Shown one piece after another: positions 9,553-18,704 of a stretch of 64,000 nt of DNA (position 1 is its first letter; each line of letters starts with the position of its first letter). The notes beneath the pieces were generated by a model. That model saw only the letters and a program-made list of their open reading frames with translations. It ran no database searches and was not told where the DNA came from. Source of the DNA: Flavobacteriaceae bacterium UBA7302. Its GTDB lineage: Bacteria > Bacteroidota > Bacteroidia > Flavobacteriales > Flavobacteriaceae. The position numbers and the translations under genes are program-made. The DNA is taken from positions 1 through 64,000 of the forward strand of contig DKQS01000011.1 in NCBI GenBank assembly GCA_002471825.1, given 5' to 3'.

Positions 9553-9636
9553 ATGGACAATACCTATCTCATCTTTATTGTAGGCTTCTTCTTAGGCCTG
9601 TTCTTGTTGAACAAAGTCTTTCGGAGAAAGAAATAA
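9553..9636 (+). CDS. Possible 27-residue single-pass membrane protein
   Basis: ATG to TAA gives MDNTYLIFIVGFFLGLFLLN followed by KVFRRKK: one hydrophobic helix and a positively charged tail (inside). It sits just after the terminator of the LysM gene, with no clear promoter or ribosome site. The composition is that of a real micro-membrane protein, similar in layout to the 31-residue one at 47336, but chance cannot be excluded at this length. Confidence 0.4.
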   Translation: MDNTYLIFIVGFFLGLFLLNKVFRRKK

Positions 9637-9871
9637 ATGGTTCCATCTTCACACTTTATTGGAAGTCGGTATACTTTTTTATTTCAACAAATATACGACT
9701 ACTAGTACACGCTGATTTTCTCATTATTTTACAAGGATATTCGGCTAATTTTTGTTATTTTTAATATCTATATGCTCCTCATATAAAACTTACCTCCTGC
9801 GCGAAGCTTCCCCCAAACTTTACGAATTAATTGTTGTGAAAATATTTCTTTAATACGTTAAAGATTAGGGA

Positions 9872-12800
9872 ATGAAAACAAAAGAGCACAAATCAATAAA
9901 AATTAAAAAGAGACAACAAACCAACCTCGGAGAGCATAGAATTCGTCCCATTGGATTTTTTGAACATGACTTTAAGCAAAACACACTTTGGTGGTCTGAT
10001 TCAGTTTTTGAAATCTTAGGATTCCCCAAAGCAGATCATCCTCCTAGATTTGAAGAATTTATTGAAAGGGTTCATAAATCTGATGCAAATACATTGATTG
10101 CTCTTGTCGAGCGCGCTGAAAAATACGGAGAAGACTACAACCTAACCTACCGATATCAAATTCCGGAACAACCAATTCGCCATATTTTGGTTTATGCAAA
10201 AGTCCTCTTTGATTCAAAAAAGAAGCCAAAAGGTCTTAAAGGCTCTGTTCAAGACATTACCAAAGAAGTAATTTACGAGAACTTAATAAATGATCAAAAA
10301 GAAGAGTTAGAGTTGCAAGCCAAACAAATTGCAAGCCAATTTGAAGATTACAAAAGAGAGCACGAGCATGGCATGTTGAATTTTATGGATTCCATTCCAG
10401 GATTCGCCTTTATCAAAGATAAAAACCTGAATTACCTTCATGCCAACAAAGCCTTTTGTGATTTGCTAAACATTTCAACCAATGAGATTGAAGGCAAAAC
10501 AGATTACGATATTTTCCCAAAAGATTTGGCTAAAAAATACCGTTCAGATGATCAAAAGGTATTAAAAAGTGGAAAAGAACTCACCGTAGAAGAATCTACC
10601 ATAGATGCCTCCAAACCTGGAAAACGCTTTGTAGTAGCAACCCGAAAAATACCTTGGTTTGACAATCAGGGGAATCTAAAGGGATTGTACGGACTAGGAT
10701 TTGATATTTCTGAACTCAAACTCTTTGAACAAACCAAGGAAGCGCGTGATAAGGCCTTAAAGGTATCCAAGGAATTGAAAAAAAAGAACGAAGATTATGA
10801 AGTAGTCAATGAAGAATTACGCCTTGCAAACAAAGAGTTGCAAGAGGCTTTTGATCGTGAAAAACACTTATTAGAACGACTTAGTTTGGTAATGGAGGTT
10901 ACTTCAGACGGAGTTTTTGACTGGGACTTGCTCACCAATGGAGTGTATTTCTCACCAAGATGGAAAAGTATATTGGGGTATCAAGACCACGAACTCATTA
11001 ACGAGTTTTCTACCTGGGAAAAATTAACTAAAGAAGAAGACATTCCCAAAACCATGGAAAAAGTGGAGCTCATCACCACAGGAAAAGCAGATAACTTTGA
11101 AATTGAATTTCAAATGCAACACAAAGATGGGTATTGGGTAGACATTTTATCACGAGCTAAAATTTTCTACAACAAAGATGAAAAGGCTTATCGCATTGTA
11201 GGTACACACACCGACATCACTGAAAAAAAGAAAATTGAAAGAGTGATTCAAGAAGCAAATATAACGCTAGGAGAAAACCTAAAACGCGAAGAGCATATCA
11301 AGGAACGATTGGAGCAAGTACTTTCTGCAACCACAGATGGAATTTTTGATACAGACCTCATCAATCAAAAGGTTTATTATTCACCACGATGGAAAGAGAT
11401 GCTCGGCTATTCCGATGCTGAACTTCCCAATGACCTCAGTATTTGGAATCAACTCACCGATGATGAAGATGCGGCCAAAACCCTTCATGCTTTTGAGCAA
11501 GCAGTATCTAAAAAAACAAAACGTTTTGAAGTTGAGTTTTCCATGATACACAAAGATGGACGTCTAATCGACATCTTATCTCGATCTAAAGTTTTTTATA
11601 ATGAGGATGGCATTCCATATCGCCTGGTAGGTACGCATACCGATATCACGGAAAAAAATGAATCGATTCGTCAATTTGAGAGATTGTTCAATGAGATTAA
11701 TTTGTTGTATGCAAACGATCCGAACCTCATTATTGTAAAAGACACCAAAAACAACATCATTAGAGCCTCTGAGAGTGTGTCAGAAATGCTAGGAATGCCC
11801 AAACACTTAATTGAAGGTAAACCAGCAAGGTTGGTATATCCGGAAATGGCTGAAATCTATTACAAAGATGATCTTGAAGTCATCAAAACTAAAAAGCCTA
11901 AAAAAGGAATCATTGAAAAGTTGCCAACCGCTGACGGAGAGCTGAAATGGCTTCAAACGGATAAAATTCCTGTTTTTGATGATGACAATGAAGTAAAGGG
12001 AATTATTTTGTTTGCTACCGACATTACCGAATTGAAAATTGCACAACAACGAGCTGAGGAAAGTAGTCAGCTGAAAACGGAGTTTTTGAACAACCTTTCT
12101 CATGAGGTACGAACTCCAATGAACGGAATCTTAGGGTTTTCAAACTTGCTATCAAATCGGAATTTAACGGATGAAAAACGTGATTATTTTGTGAAAATTA
12201 TTCAAAATAGTTCCAAGCAGCTTCTACAAATCCTTAATGATATTCTCGAAATTTCCACATTGGAAACCAAGCAAGTTGAAATCAAAGAAAGTGAATTTAA
12301 CATCAATGAAGTATTGATGGAAATTTTCTCCATTTTCAACCTCAAAGTTAAAGAAAAACAATTGGCACTTTATGTAAAGAAATCCTTGCCTGACAATGCT
12401 TGCAACATTATTACCGACAAATCTAAACTCATCAAAATTCTTAGCAATCTTGTTGAAAATGCTATTAAATACACCAATGAAGGCTTTGTAGAGTTCGGTT
12501 ACAACATTTTGAATGAGCTGATTATCTTTTACGTAAAAGATACGGGTATTGGTATTGCCAAGGAAAACTTCGAAATGATTTTTGAACGTTTCTCCCAAGA
12601 AGATAAATTTTATTCTCAAAAAACGGGCGGCCTAGGTCTTGGCTTATCAATCTCGAAGGAACACGCCACTTTATTAAATGGTTATATCACCCTTGAGTCT
12701 GAAAAAGGTAAAGGATCTACCTTCTATCTGAGCATTCCGCACAAATCAAAAATTGATCTATCTAAAAAAATACCTACCAATGAGTATTCTGCTGACGGGT

Positions 12801-13183
12801 CTTTCAACATCCTTATCGCCGAAGATGAAGATGTAAACTACTTATATCTTGAGGCACTCTTCGAAGAAGAAATGGACGGAACATATAACTTGTTCCATGC
12901 GAAAAACGGTAAGGAAGCTGTTGATATTTGCGAGAATAACAACAATATTAATCTGGTATTGATGGATATCAAAATGCCTGTGATGGGTGGTTATGAAGCA
13001 ACCAACCTGATCAAAGAAAAAAAACCAGATTTACCAATTATTTTCCAAACCGCCTATTCACTTTCTACGGATATTCAGGATGCCTTTGATCATGGATGTG
13101 ACGACTTTATTGCCAAGCCAATTAACAAGGCTGATTTCTTTAGGGTCGTATACAAATACCTAAAAAAAGACGCAAAGAACTGA
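9872..13183 (+). CDS. Hybrid sensor histidine kinase with five PAS domains and a receiver
   Basis: 1103 residues, no signal peptide and no clear membrane segment, so a cytoplasmic sensor. PAS-type domains lie at about 25-130, 168-285, 345-460, 483-600 and 612-735, joined by coiled coils. PAS3 and PAS4 are near duplicates (SPRWK..LGY ... VGTHTDITEK in both). HisKA follows with phospho-acceptor His744 (NNLSHEVRTPMNG), then HATPase_c (N-box NLVENAIKY, G1 DTGIGIA, GGLGLGLS), and a C-terminal receiver with Asp1032 (LMDIKMPVMGG) and a conserved Lys (FIAKPIN). There is no DNA-binding domain; the output partner is not adjacent. The ATG 9872 start follows a 235-bp intergenic region. Confidence 0.95.
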   Translation: MKTKEHKSIKIKKRQQTNLGEHRIRPIGFFEHDFKQNTLWWSDSVFEILGFPKADHPPRFEEFIERVHKSDANTLIALVERAEKYGEDYNLTYRYQIPEQPIRHILVYAKVLFDSKKKPKGLKGSVQDITKEVIYENLINDQKEELELQAKQIASQFEDYKREHEHGMLNFMDSIPGFAFIKDKNLNYLHANKAFCDLLNISTNEIEGKTDYDIFPKDLAKKYRSDDQKVLKSGKELTVEESTIDASKPGKRFVVATRKIPWFDNQGNLKGLYGLGFDISELKLFEQTKEARDKALKVSKELKKKNEDYEVVNEELRLANKELQEAFDREKHLLERLSLVMEVTSDGVFDWDLLTNGVYFSPRWKSILGYQDHELINEFSTWEKLTKEEDIPKTMEKVELITTGKADNFEIEFQMQHKDGYWVDILSRAKIFYNKDEKAYRIVGTHTDITEKKKIERVIQEANITLGENLKREEHIKERLEQVLSATTDGIFDTDLINQKVYYSPRWKEMLGYSDAELPNDLSIWNQLTDDEDAAKTLHAFEQAVSKKTKRFEVEFSMIHKDGRLIDILSRSKVFYNEDGIPYRLVGTHTDITEKNESIRQFERLFNEINLLYANDPNLIIVKDTKNNIIRASESVSEMLGMPKHLIEGKPARLVYPEMAEIYYKDDLEVIKTKKPKKGIIEKLPTADGELKWLQTDKIPVFDDDNEVKGIILFATDITELKIAQQRAEESSQLKTEFLNNLSHEVRTPMNGILGFSNLLSNRNLTDEKRDYFVKIIQNSSKQLLQILNDILEISTLETKQVEIKESEFNINEVLMEIFSIFNLKVKEKQLALYVKKSLPDNACNIITDKSKLIKILSNLVENAIKYTNEGFVEFGYNILNELIIFYVKDTGIGIAKENFEMIFERFSQEDKFYSQKTGGLGLGLSISKEHATLLNGYITLESEKGKGSTFYLSIPHKSKIDLSKKIPTNEYSADGSFNILIAEDEDVNYLYLEALFEEEMDGTYNLFHAKNGKEAVDICENNNNINLVLMDIKMPVMGGYEATNLIKEKKPDLPIIFQTAYSLSTDIQDAFDHGCDDFIAKPINKADFFRVVYKYLKKDAKN

Positions 13184-13256
13184 TTTTTGATAGCAATAAA
13201 ATCTAAAACGAATGTTGTAGCTTTAGACCCTAATCCAATGCTCAAATTCGTTTTTC

Positions 13257-13487
13257 ATGATCTATGATATTGTAGGGTATATCGCCCTGATAATCAATCT
13301 CTATTCGATGTATACCAAAGGAGAATTCAAACTTCGGATGTTCTCTCTGATTGCCAATTCCATTTACATCATTTACGGTGCTTTGATTGGTGCATTGCCC
13401 ATTGTCATCGGATGTTCCATTGCTGTTTTCTTGCATGCCAAAAGAATGCGAAATTTAAAACTTGAAAGCAATGCTAACCATCAATAA
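13257..13487 (+). CDS. Small three-helix membrane protein (YgjV / SemiSWEET-like)
   Basis: 76 residues. Three hydrophobic helices (about 3-19, 27-46, 47-64) with the opening IVGYIALIINLYSMYTK and a middle helix LIANSIYIIYGALIGALP. Size and pattern match YgjV-type inner-membrane proteins, which are distantly related to SemiSWEET sugar transporters that dimerise. It overlaps the following acetyltransferase gene by 17 bp, suggesting translational coupling. Substrate unknown. Confidence 0.72.
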   Translation: MIYDIVGYIALIINLYSMYTKGEFKLRMFSLIANSIYIIYGALIGALPIVIGCSIAVFLHAKRMRNLKLESNANHQ

Positions 13488-14472
13488 GGCAAGTTCAAAG
13501 GATAGTGATACCATCAGTGAATTGGGAAAAACAACCTTTACCCAAACTTTTGGGCACTTGTTTCGTGATCCAAATGACCTTTCAAACTACCTGAATCAAA
13601 CCTTCTCAAAGGAAAAGATTCATGGAAGTCTTTCAAAGTCAAGAAACCATTTCTGGATTGCCTATTGGAACAACAAACCTGTGGGGTACGCCAAACTAAA
13701 GCTTAACTCTGCAAGCCCTTTCATCAAAGAAGAAAGTAGTTGTCAACTTCAAAAAATCTATGTTTTGAAAGAGTACCTGTCCAAAAAGATTGGACATGCC
13801 CTTCAGTCCGAATTACTAGATGAAGCCAAGAAATTGCAATACAAGTCGATTTGGTTGTCCGTACTTCGCGAAAACGAACGTGCCATTCAATTCTATACCA
13901 AGCATAACTTTTCCATCGTTGGTGAGCATGATTTTCAAATAGGAAAAGAAAACTTCACGTTTAAGGTGATGTCAATGCATCTATCGGATTTCAATAAACC
14001 CAAGAATTTCATTTGCAGAAAAGTTGATTTGAATGATTTAGACCAAGTCCTTGATGTTTTTAATCTCGCTATCCGCAACACCGCTTCTAAAGACTACACC
14101 GCAGCACAAATCAAAGCCTGGTCTGCCTCAAGCCTTGAAACCGACAGATGGACCCAAAAAATTTTGAACCAAGAGGTATATGCAGTTGTAGACAACGAAA
14201 AAATCATTGGATTTAGTTCGTTGGAGCATCAAAATTATATGGATTTGATGTATGTGCATCCTTCTCATACAGGAAAAGGAATCGCTAAGTCTTTGTGCAA
14301 CATAATCGAAGAGCTAGCTCGAAATCACGGAACAAAAGTTTTGCATACGGATGCGAGTGAAACTGCAAAACCATTTTTTGAACGAATGGGCTTCTCCTCC
14401 ATTCGGAAAAACTCTTTCGAATTACGAGGAGTTCTAATCCACAATTATCATATGGAAAAGAAGTTGTTCTGA
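13471..14472 (+). CDS. Tandem-domain GNAT N-acetyltransferase
   Basis: 333 residues from ATG 13471 (a TTG start at 13462 would add three residues; ATG is preferred). There are two full GNAT folds in one chain: residues ~1-165 (YVLKEYLSKKIGHALQSELL as acetyl-CoA loop, NERAIQFYTKHNF) and ~172-333 (YVHPSHTGKGIAKSLCNII with the R/H-x-x-G-x-G/A loop, AKPFFERMGF). The two halves resemble different subfamilies, so fusion of two genes is likelier than internal duplication. Substrates may be small amines or amino acids. It overlaps the upstream membrane-protein gene. Confidence 0.85.
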   Translation: MLTINKASSKDSDTISELGKTTFTQTFGHLFRDPNDLSNYLNQTFSKEKIHGSLSKSRNHFWIAYWNNKPVGYAKLKLNSASPFIKEESSCQLQKIYVLKEYLSKKIGHALQSELLDEAKKLQYKSIWLSVLRENERAIQFYTKHNFSIVGEHDFQIGKENFTFKVMSMHLSDFNKPKNFICRKVDLNDLDQVLDVFNLAIRNTASKDYTAAQIKAWSASSLETDRWTQKILNQEVYAVVDNEKIIGFSSLEHQNYMDLMYVHPSHTGKGIAKSLCNIIEELARNHGTKVLHTDASETAKPFFERMGFSSIRKNSFELRGVLIHNYHMEKKLF

Positions 14473-14564
14473 TAGAAGGTGTTCTTTTTGTCATTCAAGT
14501 ATTCCAAATCAAATAATTGGCTATCTTTCAAGTATAATTTACAGAACTAAATGTCAATTATTCT

Positions 14565-16895
14565 ATGAATCGGAAAGAATTTCTCAAACAAACTGGATTG
14601 GCCAGTGCTTCCATTCTTGTGTTAAATGGTTGCAACCTATTCGTCTCGGAGACTGAAAAAAATATGTCGAAGACCACAGGAGTTGCCTTGTCAAAACCTC
14701 TTGAAGGTGAAGATATATTCGCCTTTATTCAACGCAAAAGAGGAGGATTTGATAATGTTTTTTACAAACAAATTTTAGGCGCTGCCAACGAATTTAAGGA
14801 AGGTGATCAAACCTTGGGCATAGCCGCCAATGATAAGAAGTCACGATTCTATGCTAGAGAACTTCTGGCCAACACATCAATTCGAAAACTTCAGCAGCAA
14901 GTGGTTTTTAAAGACGAATTGTATGAACTCATAGAAAATTCCATACAACAGAATGATGAAGTCTTGGATAAAACATTGGGCGAATTGAAACAGTTGGTGT
15001 TAAAGGCTTCCGAAGCTGATATCAAAGCCATTTCGAAGAGTTTATCGAGTGATACCATTGCTTGTCTTGTGAAATTGATGGACAATCAGGAGTTAATTGC
15101 CCTGAGTCAAAAAGTATTCAACGCACTACCAGGCAGCAAGATTGGCAGCAAGGGATATATGGGTGCACGAGTGCAGCCCAATTCGCCAACAGATAACATC
15201 GAAGATATTTCTTGGCAAGTCTTCAATGCATGGTCTTACGCAGTGGGAGATGTAGTTTTAGGAACCAATCCGGTTTCTAGTGAACCCAAGTCTGTTGCCA
15301 AAATAGAAAGCGCCCTCCTCGACATTAGCAAAACCTTTGATTTGGAAGAAACGATTCCGAATTGCGTGCTTTCCCATATCGATATTCAGTCAGAAGTAGA
15401 AAAGGAACATCCCAATACCACAGGTATCTGGTTTCAAAGTTTGGCGGGAACGGTAAAGGCCAACCAAACCTTCGATGTAACCATAGATAAAATGTTAGAC
15501 TATGCCACGGTGCGAAATGGCCAATATGGATTTTATGCGGAAACTGGCCAGGGTGCCGACTTAACCAATGGGCATGCTGAGGGGTTTGATATGGTGATGC
15601 ATGAGTCCAGAAAATACGGATTCTTAAGAGCATTAAAACAAAGAATCAATGAAGTGAAAGGAAGCTCCAATTCTTGGGTTCATGTAAATGATGTAGCCGG
15701 CTTTATTGGACCTGAAGTTTTTAGAACCAAGGAACAATTGGTTCGCTGTTGTTTGGAAGATACCGTTATGGGAAAACTACATGGCCTAACCATTGGTTTG
15801 GACATTTGCTCTACCCTTCACATGGATGTCAATCTGGATGATTTGGATTGGTGTATTGAAAAAGTCATGCCAGCAAATCCAGCGTATTTGATGGCCTTGC
15901 CGACAAAAAATGACCCCATGTTGAGTTACCTAACAACAGCATTTAACAATCACGTAAAAGTCAGAGAGCAATTTGGCTACAAGGTCAATGATGCCATGTG
16001 GGAGTTTTTTAAGGACATGGGCATCATCGATGATAAAGGAAATCCTACCGAACATTTTGGCGATCCAATTTGGGTCTATTATCAATATGAAAAACGCAAA
16101 GGAACCCACAAAACCAAAGCTGAAATATACCGTCAGGGTCAATTGGCCATCAATCGAATCGAAAAAAGAGGAGTTCCGATTGCTCAAGGTTATGGGAATA
16201 AACCTTGGGAATTGAATGAAAAACTAGACCAAAGAGTTCGGTATCTCTATGAAGATGCCAAGGAAAGCCTTTGGACCGAAATGAATGCTCGTTTCATCAA
16301 AAGGATTGAGAATGCGGTAGTAATTAAAACTGCATCTAAAAATCGTGAAGACTATGTATATCATCCGGAGTCGGGCGAATCCTTGACTGAAAAAGCCCAA
16401 AAAGATCTTACGTATTTAAGAGATTCATGGAAGGGAAACCATCCTGACGTTCAACTTTTCATTTCCGATGGTTTGAACGCTCGATCCATTATGGACGATG
16501 ATCACCTATCCCCTTTTCTTTCGCATTTGAGAGATCATTTAGGGAAGGCAGGCATCAAAACCTCGAACAATCAAATTGTGATTCGGAACGGCCGAGTGAG
16601 AGCCGGTTACGCTTCAGGTGAACTCTTATTTGGGAAAAAGTCTACCCAGAGCCATGGGATTGTTCACATCATTGGTGAAAGACCAGGAACAGGTCATCAC
16701 AATTTCTCCGCCTACTTAACGGTTGCACAAGGGAATACGTGGCGACAAAAAGGAAAGGTTGATCACGATATATCGAGGGTTGTATCGGGCATTTCCGACA
16801 CCGCACTTTCCCCAAAACTCGCGGCAGAAGAAACCGCTCGAATCATGCTCGAGCTTTTCAAACAATCAAAACCTGTCGAATTAAACAGAACCTAA
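14565..16895 (+). CDS. eutBC: Fused EutB-EutC ethanolamine ammonia-lyase with export/lipoprotein signal
   Basis: 776 residues. The adenosylcobalamin-dependent enzyme converts ethanolamine to acetaldehyde and ammonia. Residues ~45-480 are EutB-like: GDQTLGIAANDKKSRFYA, ARVQPNSPTD, YAVGDVVLGTNPV, FQSLAGT, AETGQGADL, VAGFIGPE and KLHGLTIGLDIC all match the heavy-chain core. Residues ~530-776 are EutC-like: LFISDGLNARSI, RVRAGYASGELL, IIGERPGTGHHNFSAYLTV. The two are normally separate polypeptides. The N-terminus NRKEFLKQTGLASASILVLN-G-C resembles a Tat signal (RK instead of RR) ending in a lipobox with Cys23. If translation starts instead at Met34 (14664), the enzyme would be cytoplasmic. No eutA, transporter or microcompartment gene is near. 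Confidence 0.88.
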   Translation: MNRKEFLKQTGLASASILVLNGCNLFVSETEKNMSKTTGVALSKPLEGEDIFAFIQRKRGGFDNVFYKQILGAANEFKEGDQTLGIAANDKKSRFYARELLANTSIRKLQQQVVFKDELYELIENSIQQNDEVLDKTLGELKQLVLKASEADIKAISKSLSSDTIACLVKLMDNQELIALSQKVFNALPGSKIGSKGYMGARVQPNSPTDNIEDISWQVFNAWSYAVGDVVLGTNPVSSEPKSVAKIESALLDISKTFDLEETIPNCVLSHIDIQSEVEKEHPNTTGIWFQSLAGTVKANQTFDVTIDKMLDYATVRNGQYGFYAETGQGADLTNGHAEGFDMVMHESRKYGFLRALKQRINEVKGSSNSWVHVNDVAGFIGPEVFRTKEQLVRCCLEDTVMGKLHGLTIGLDICSTLHMDVNLDDLDWCIEKVMPANPAYLMALPTKNDPMLSYLTTAFNNHVKVREQFGYKVNDAMWEFFKDMGIIDDKGNPTEHFGDPIWVYYQYEKRKGTHKTKAEIYRQGQLAINRIEKRGVPIAQGYGNKPWELNEKLDQRVRYLYEDAKESLWTEMNARFIKRIENAVVIKTASKNREDYVYHPESGESLTEKAQKDLTYLRDSWKGNHPDVQLFISDGLNARSIMDDDHLSPFLSHLRDHLGKAGIKTSNNQIVIRNGRVRAGYASGELLFGKKSTQSHGIVHIIGERPGTGHHNFSAYLTVAQGNTWRQKGKVDHDISRVVSGISDTALSPKLAAEETARIMLELFKQSKPVELNRT

Positions 16896-16906
16896 ATCCA
16901 TTCCCA

Positions 16907-17083
16907 ATGAGTGAAAAAGAAAATAAATCGTCAAATTACGGGTTATACCTAGGAATTGCAGGCTTTATTGCCGGGATCATTTTATCCTTTAGTGAGAACT
17001 GGATTATTGGTGTTTCGGGAGCCCTTGCCAGTGCTGGGGTTGCATACACATCCTACAAGGCCAAAGGAGGCGGTAAAGTCTAG
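16907..17083 (+). CDS. 58-residue two-helix membrane protein
   Basis: ATG to TAG. Hydrophilic start (MSEKENKSSN), then two hydrophobic helices (about 11-29 LYLGIAGFIAGIILSF and 33-48 IIGVSGALASAGVAY) joined by a short turn, and a Lys/Gly tail. It begins 11 bp after the eutBC stop and ends 15 bp before the agmatine deiminase gene, so it is most likely part of the same transcript. Family not recognised; the glycine-rich helices could pack as a hairpin. Confidence 0.65.
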   Translation: MSEKENKSSNYGLYLGIAGFIAGIILSFSENWIIGVSGALASAGVAYTSYKAKGGGKV

Positions 17084-17098
17084 AAATAACTTTTTTAT

Positions 17099-18247
17099 AT
17101 GAAGTCTTTGTATTCTTTTCTGTTTATGGCCATGATTGCCTTATGTTGTTTTTGCAGTTCCTCGGGATCTGAAACTGAGGCTTCGGTCAATACAAACACC
17201 AACGCGAATAATCCAGTGGCTATTGAATTTACCTTTCCGGAGGAAAGCGAACCTCACGAAGCAACTTGGTTGCAATGGCCGCATCATTATCAATATGGAC
17301 AAACCTTCCGAAACAGATTGGATGCTACCTGGGTTACATTGACCAAAGAGCTTGTAAGCAGTGAGAAGGTCTTCATAATTGCCTATGATAGCGCCGAAAA
17401 AACCAGAATATTGAGCTTGTTAAATGCCGCTCGATTTGATCTTTCCAATGTTTATTTCAAAACATATCCTACCGACGATTTTTGGATTCGAGATAATGGT
17501 CCTATTTATGTTCGAGATCAAAATAACAATTTGGTAGTCCAAGATTGGGGATTCAACGGTTGGGGCAACAAGGCTGCGTATGCCAACTGTAATGCCATTC
17601 CCTCTAAAATAGCTCAAGATCAAAACAAACGCTTGATTGATTTAAAGGCCATCATGATTAATGAAGGCGGCAGCGTGGAAATGGATGGACACGGGACTTT
17701 AATGGCTTGTAAGAGCTCCATTTTAAATTCCAATCGAAATGCTGGAATGACTCAAAAAGAAGCTGAAGACATCTTTAAACAATATCTCGGAGTTACGAAT
17801 TTTGTTTGGTTGGAGGGTCAAGCTGGATTAGAAATAACCGATCAGCATATTGATGGTTTTGCCCGATTTGGCAATACAAATACCATTGTTACCATGGATA
17901 CATCTGATTTGCTGGCCTATGATGTATTGCAATCAGACATCGACAAATTATACGCCGCAAAAAACGCTCAAGGGCAACCCTATAATTTCTTAAAGCTACC
18001 TTTAACCCAAAATGATGTGGTTACCGAATATGGCCAAAATTTAGGATACAAAGGCTCTTATTGCAATTATTATATTGCCAATACCAAAGTGCTCGTACCC
18101 ACCTATAACGACCCCAACGATGCAGTTGCCCTTCAAAAACTACAAACCCTTTACCCAAATCGAACGGTAGTCGGAATCGATTGTCGAAATTTATACGCCA
18201 ATGGGGGCATGATTCATTGCGTGACCCAGCAACAACCTCAATCGTAA
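17099..18247 (+). CDS. aguA: Agmatine deiminase / PAD-family lipoprotein
   Basis: 382 residues. The fold hydrolyses the guanidine group of agmatine to N-carbamoylputrescine plus ammonia. Signature motifs are present: EPHEATWLQWPH near the start, DDFWIRDNGPIYVRD, NEGGSVEMDG, HIDGFARF, and the catalytic cysteine in ANGGMIHCVTQQQP near the C-terminus. Unlike the usual cytoplasmic enzyme it begins with MKSLYSFLFMAMIALCCFC, a lipoprotein-type signal followed by a Ser-rich linker, so it should sit in the cell envelope. It follows eutBC and the 58-residue membrane protein. Peptidyl-arginine deiminase of the same superfamily is an alternative activity. Confidence 0.87.
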   Translation: MKSLYSFLFMAMIALCCFCSSSGSETEASVNTNTNANNPVAIEFTFPEESEPHEATWLQWPHHYQYGQTFRNRLDATWVTLTKELVSSEKVFIIAYDSAEKTRILSLLNAARFDLSNVYFKTYPTDDFWIRDNGPIYVRDQNNNLVVQDWGFNGWGNKAAYANCNAIPSKIAQDQNKRLIDLKAIMINEGGSVEMDGHGTLMACKSSILNSNRNAGMTQKEAEDIFKQYLGVTNFVWLEGQAGLEITDQHIDGFARFGNTNTIVTMDTSDLLAYDVLQSDIDKLYAAKNAQGQPYNFLKLPLTQNDVVTEYGQNLGYKGSYCNYYIANTKVLVPTYNDPNDAVALQKLQTLYPNRTVVGIDCRNLYANGGMIHCVTQQQPQS

Positions 18248-18327
18248 TTTTTTCTGCACCGTCAGGAGGTTTGCTAAAAAATATTAGTTACCTTTAAATG
18301 GCATCAATCAATTAATTTCGATTCGCT

Positions 18328-18699
18328 ATGAAAATCGATCGGATTCTAATCAACATCTGCTCTGATCATTTAACCAAAAGTAGGGACTTCTACACTCATT
18401 TGTTCGACTTTGAAGTTGGCTATGAAAGTGATTGGTTTATTCATTTGGTCTCCAAAGAAAAAGGATTGGAATTGGGCATTATCTCCAAAGCCTATGACGC
18501 CGTTCCTGCTAGTTTTAAAAATACACCTACCGGTTTTTACATTACCATTGTTGTAGAAGATGTGCACCAAATTTACGAACTGGCCAAAGCTGAAGGTTTT
18601 GATATCGTAAGCGAGCCAGCAGACACGTTTTACGGTCAGCGAAGAATACTCCTTAAAGATCCTGATGGTGCCTTGGTAGATGTTTCCTCACCAAATTAA
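18328..18699 (+). CDS. Glyoxalase/VOC superfamily protein
   Basis: 123 residues, a single-unit vicinal oxygen chelate fold made of two beta-alpha-beta-beta-beta halves: ILINICSDHLTKSRDFYTHLF and, after ~70, YITIVVEDVHQIYELAKAEG. The ending RRILLKDPDGALVDVSSP is typical of glyoxalase/bleomycin-resistance-like members. The first-strand metal ligand His is replaced by Asn, so metal chemistry may be altered. It lies 5 bp before a GNAT gene, probably co-transcribed. Substrate unknown. Confidence 0.82.
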   Translation: MKIDRILINICSDHLTKSRDFYTHLFDFEVGYESDWFIHLVSKEKGLELGIISKAYDAVPASFKNTPTGFYITIVVEDVHQIYELAKAEGFDIVSEPADTFYGQRRILLKDPDGALVDVSSPN

Positions 18700-18704
18700 A
18701 AACT

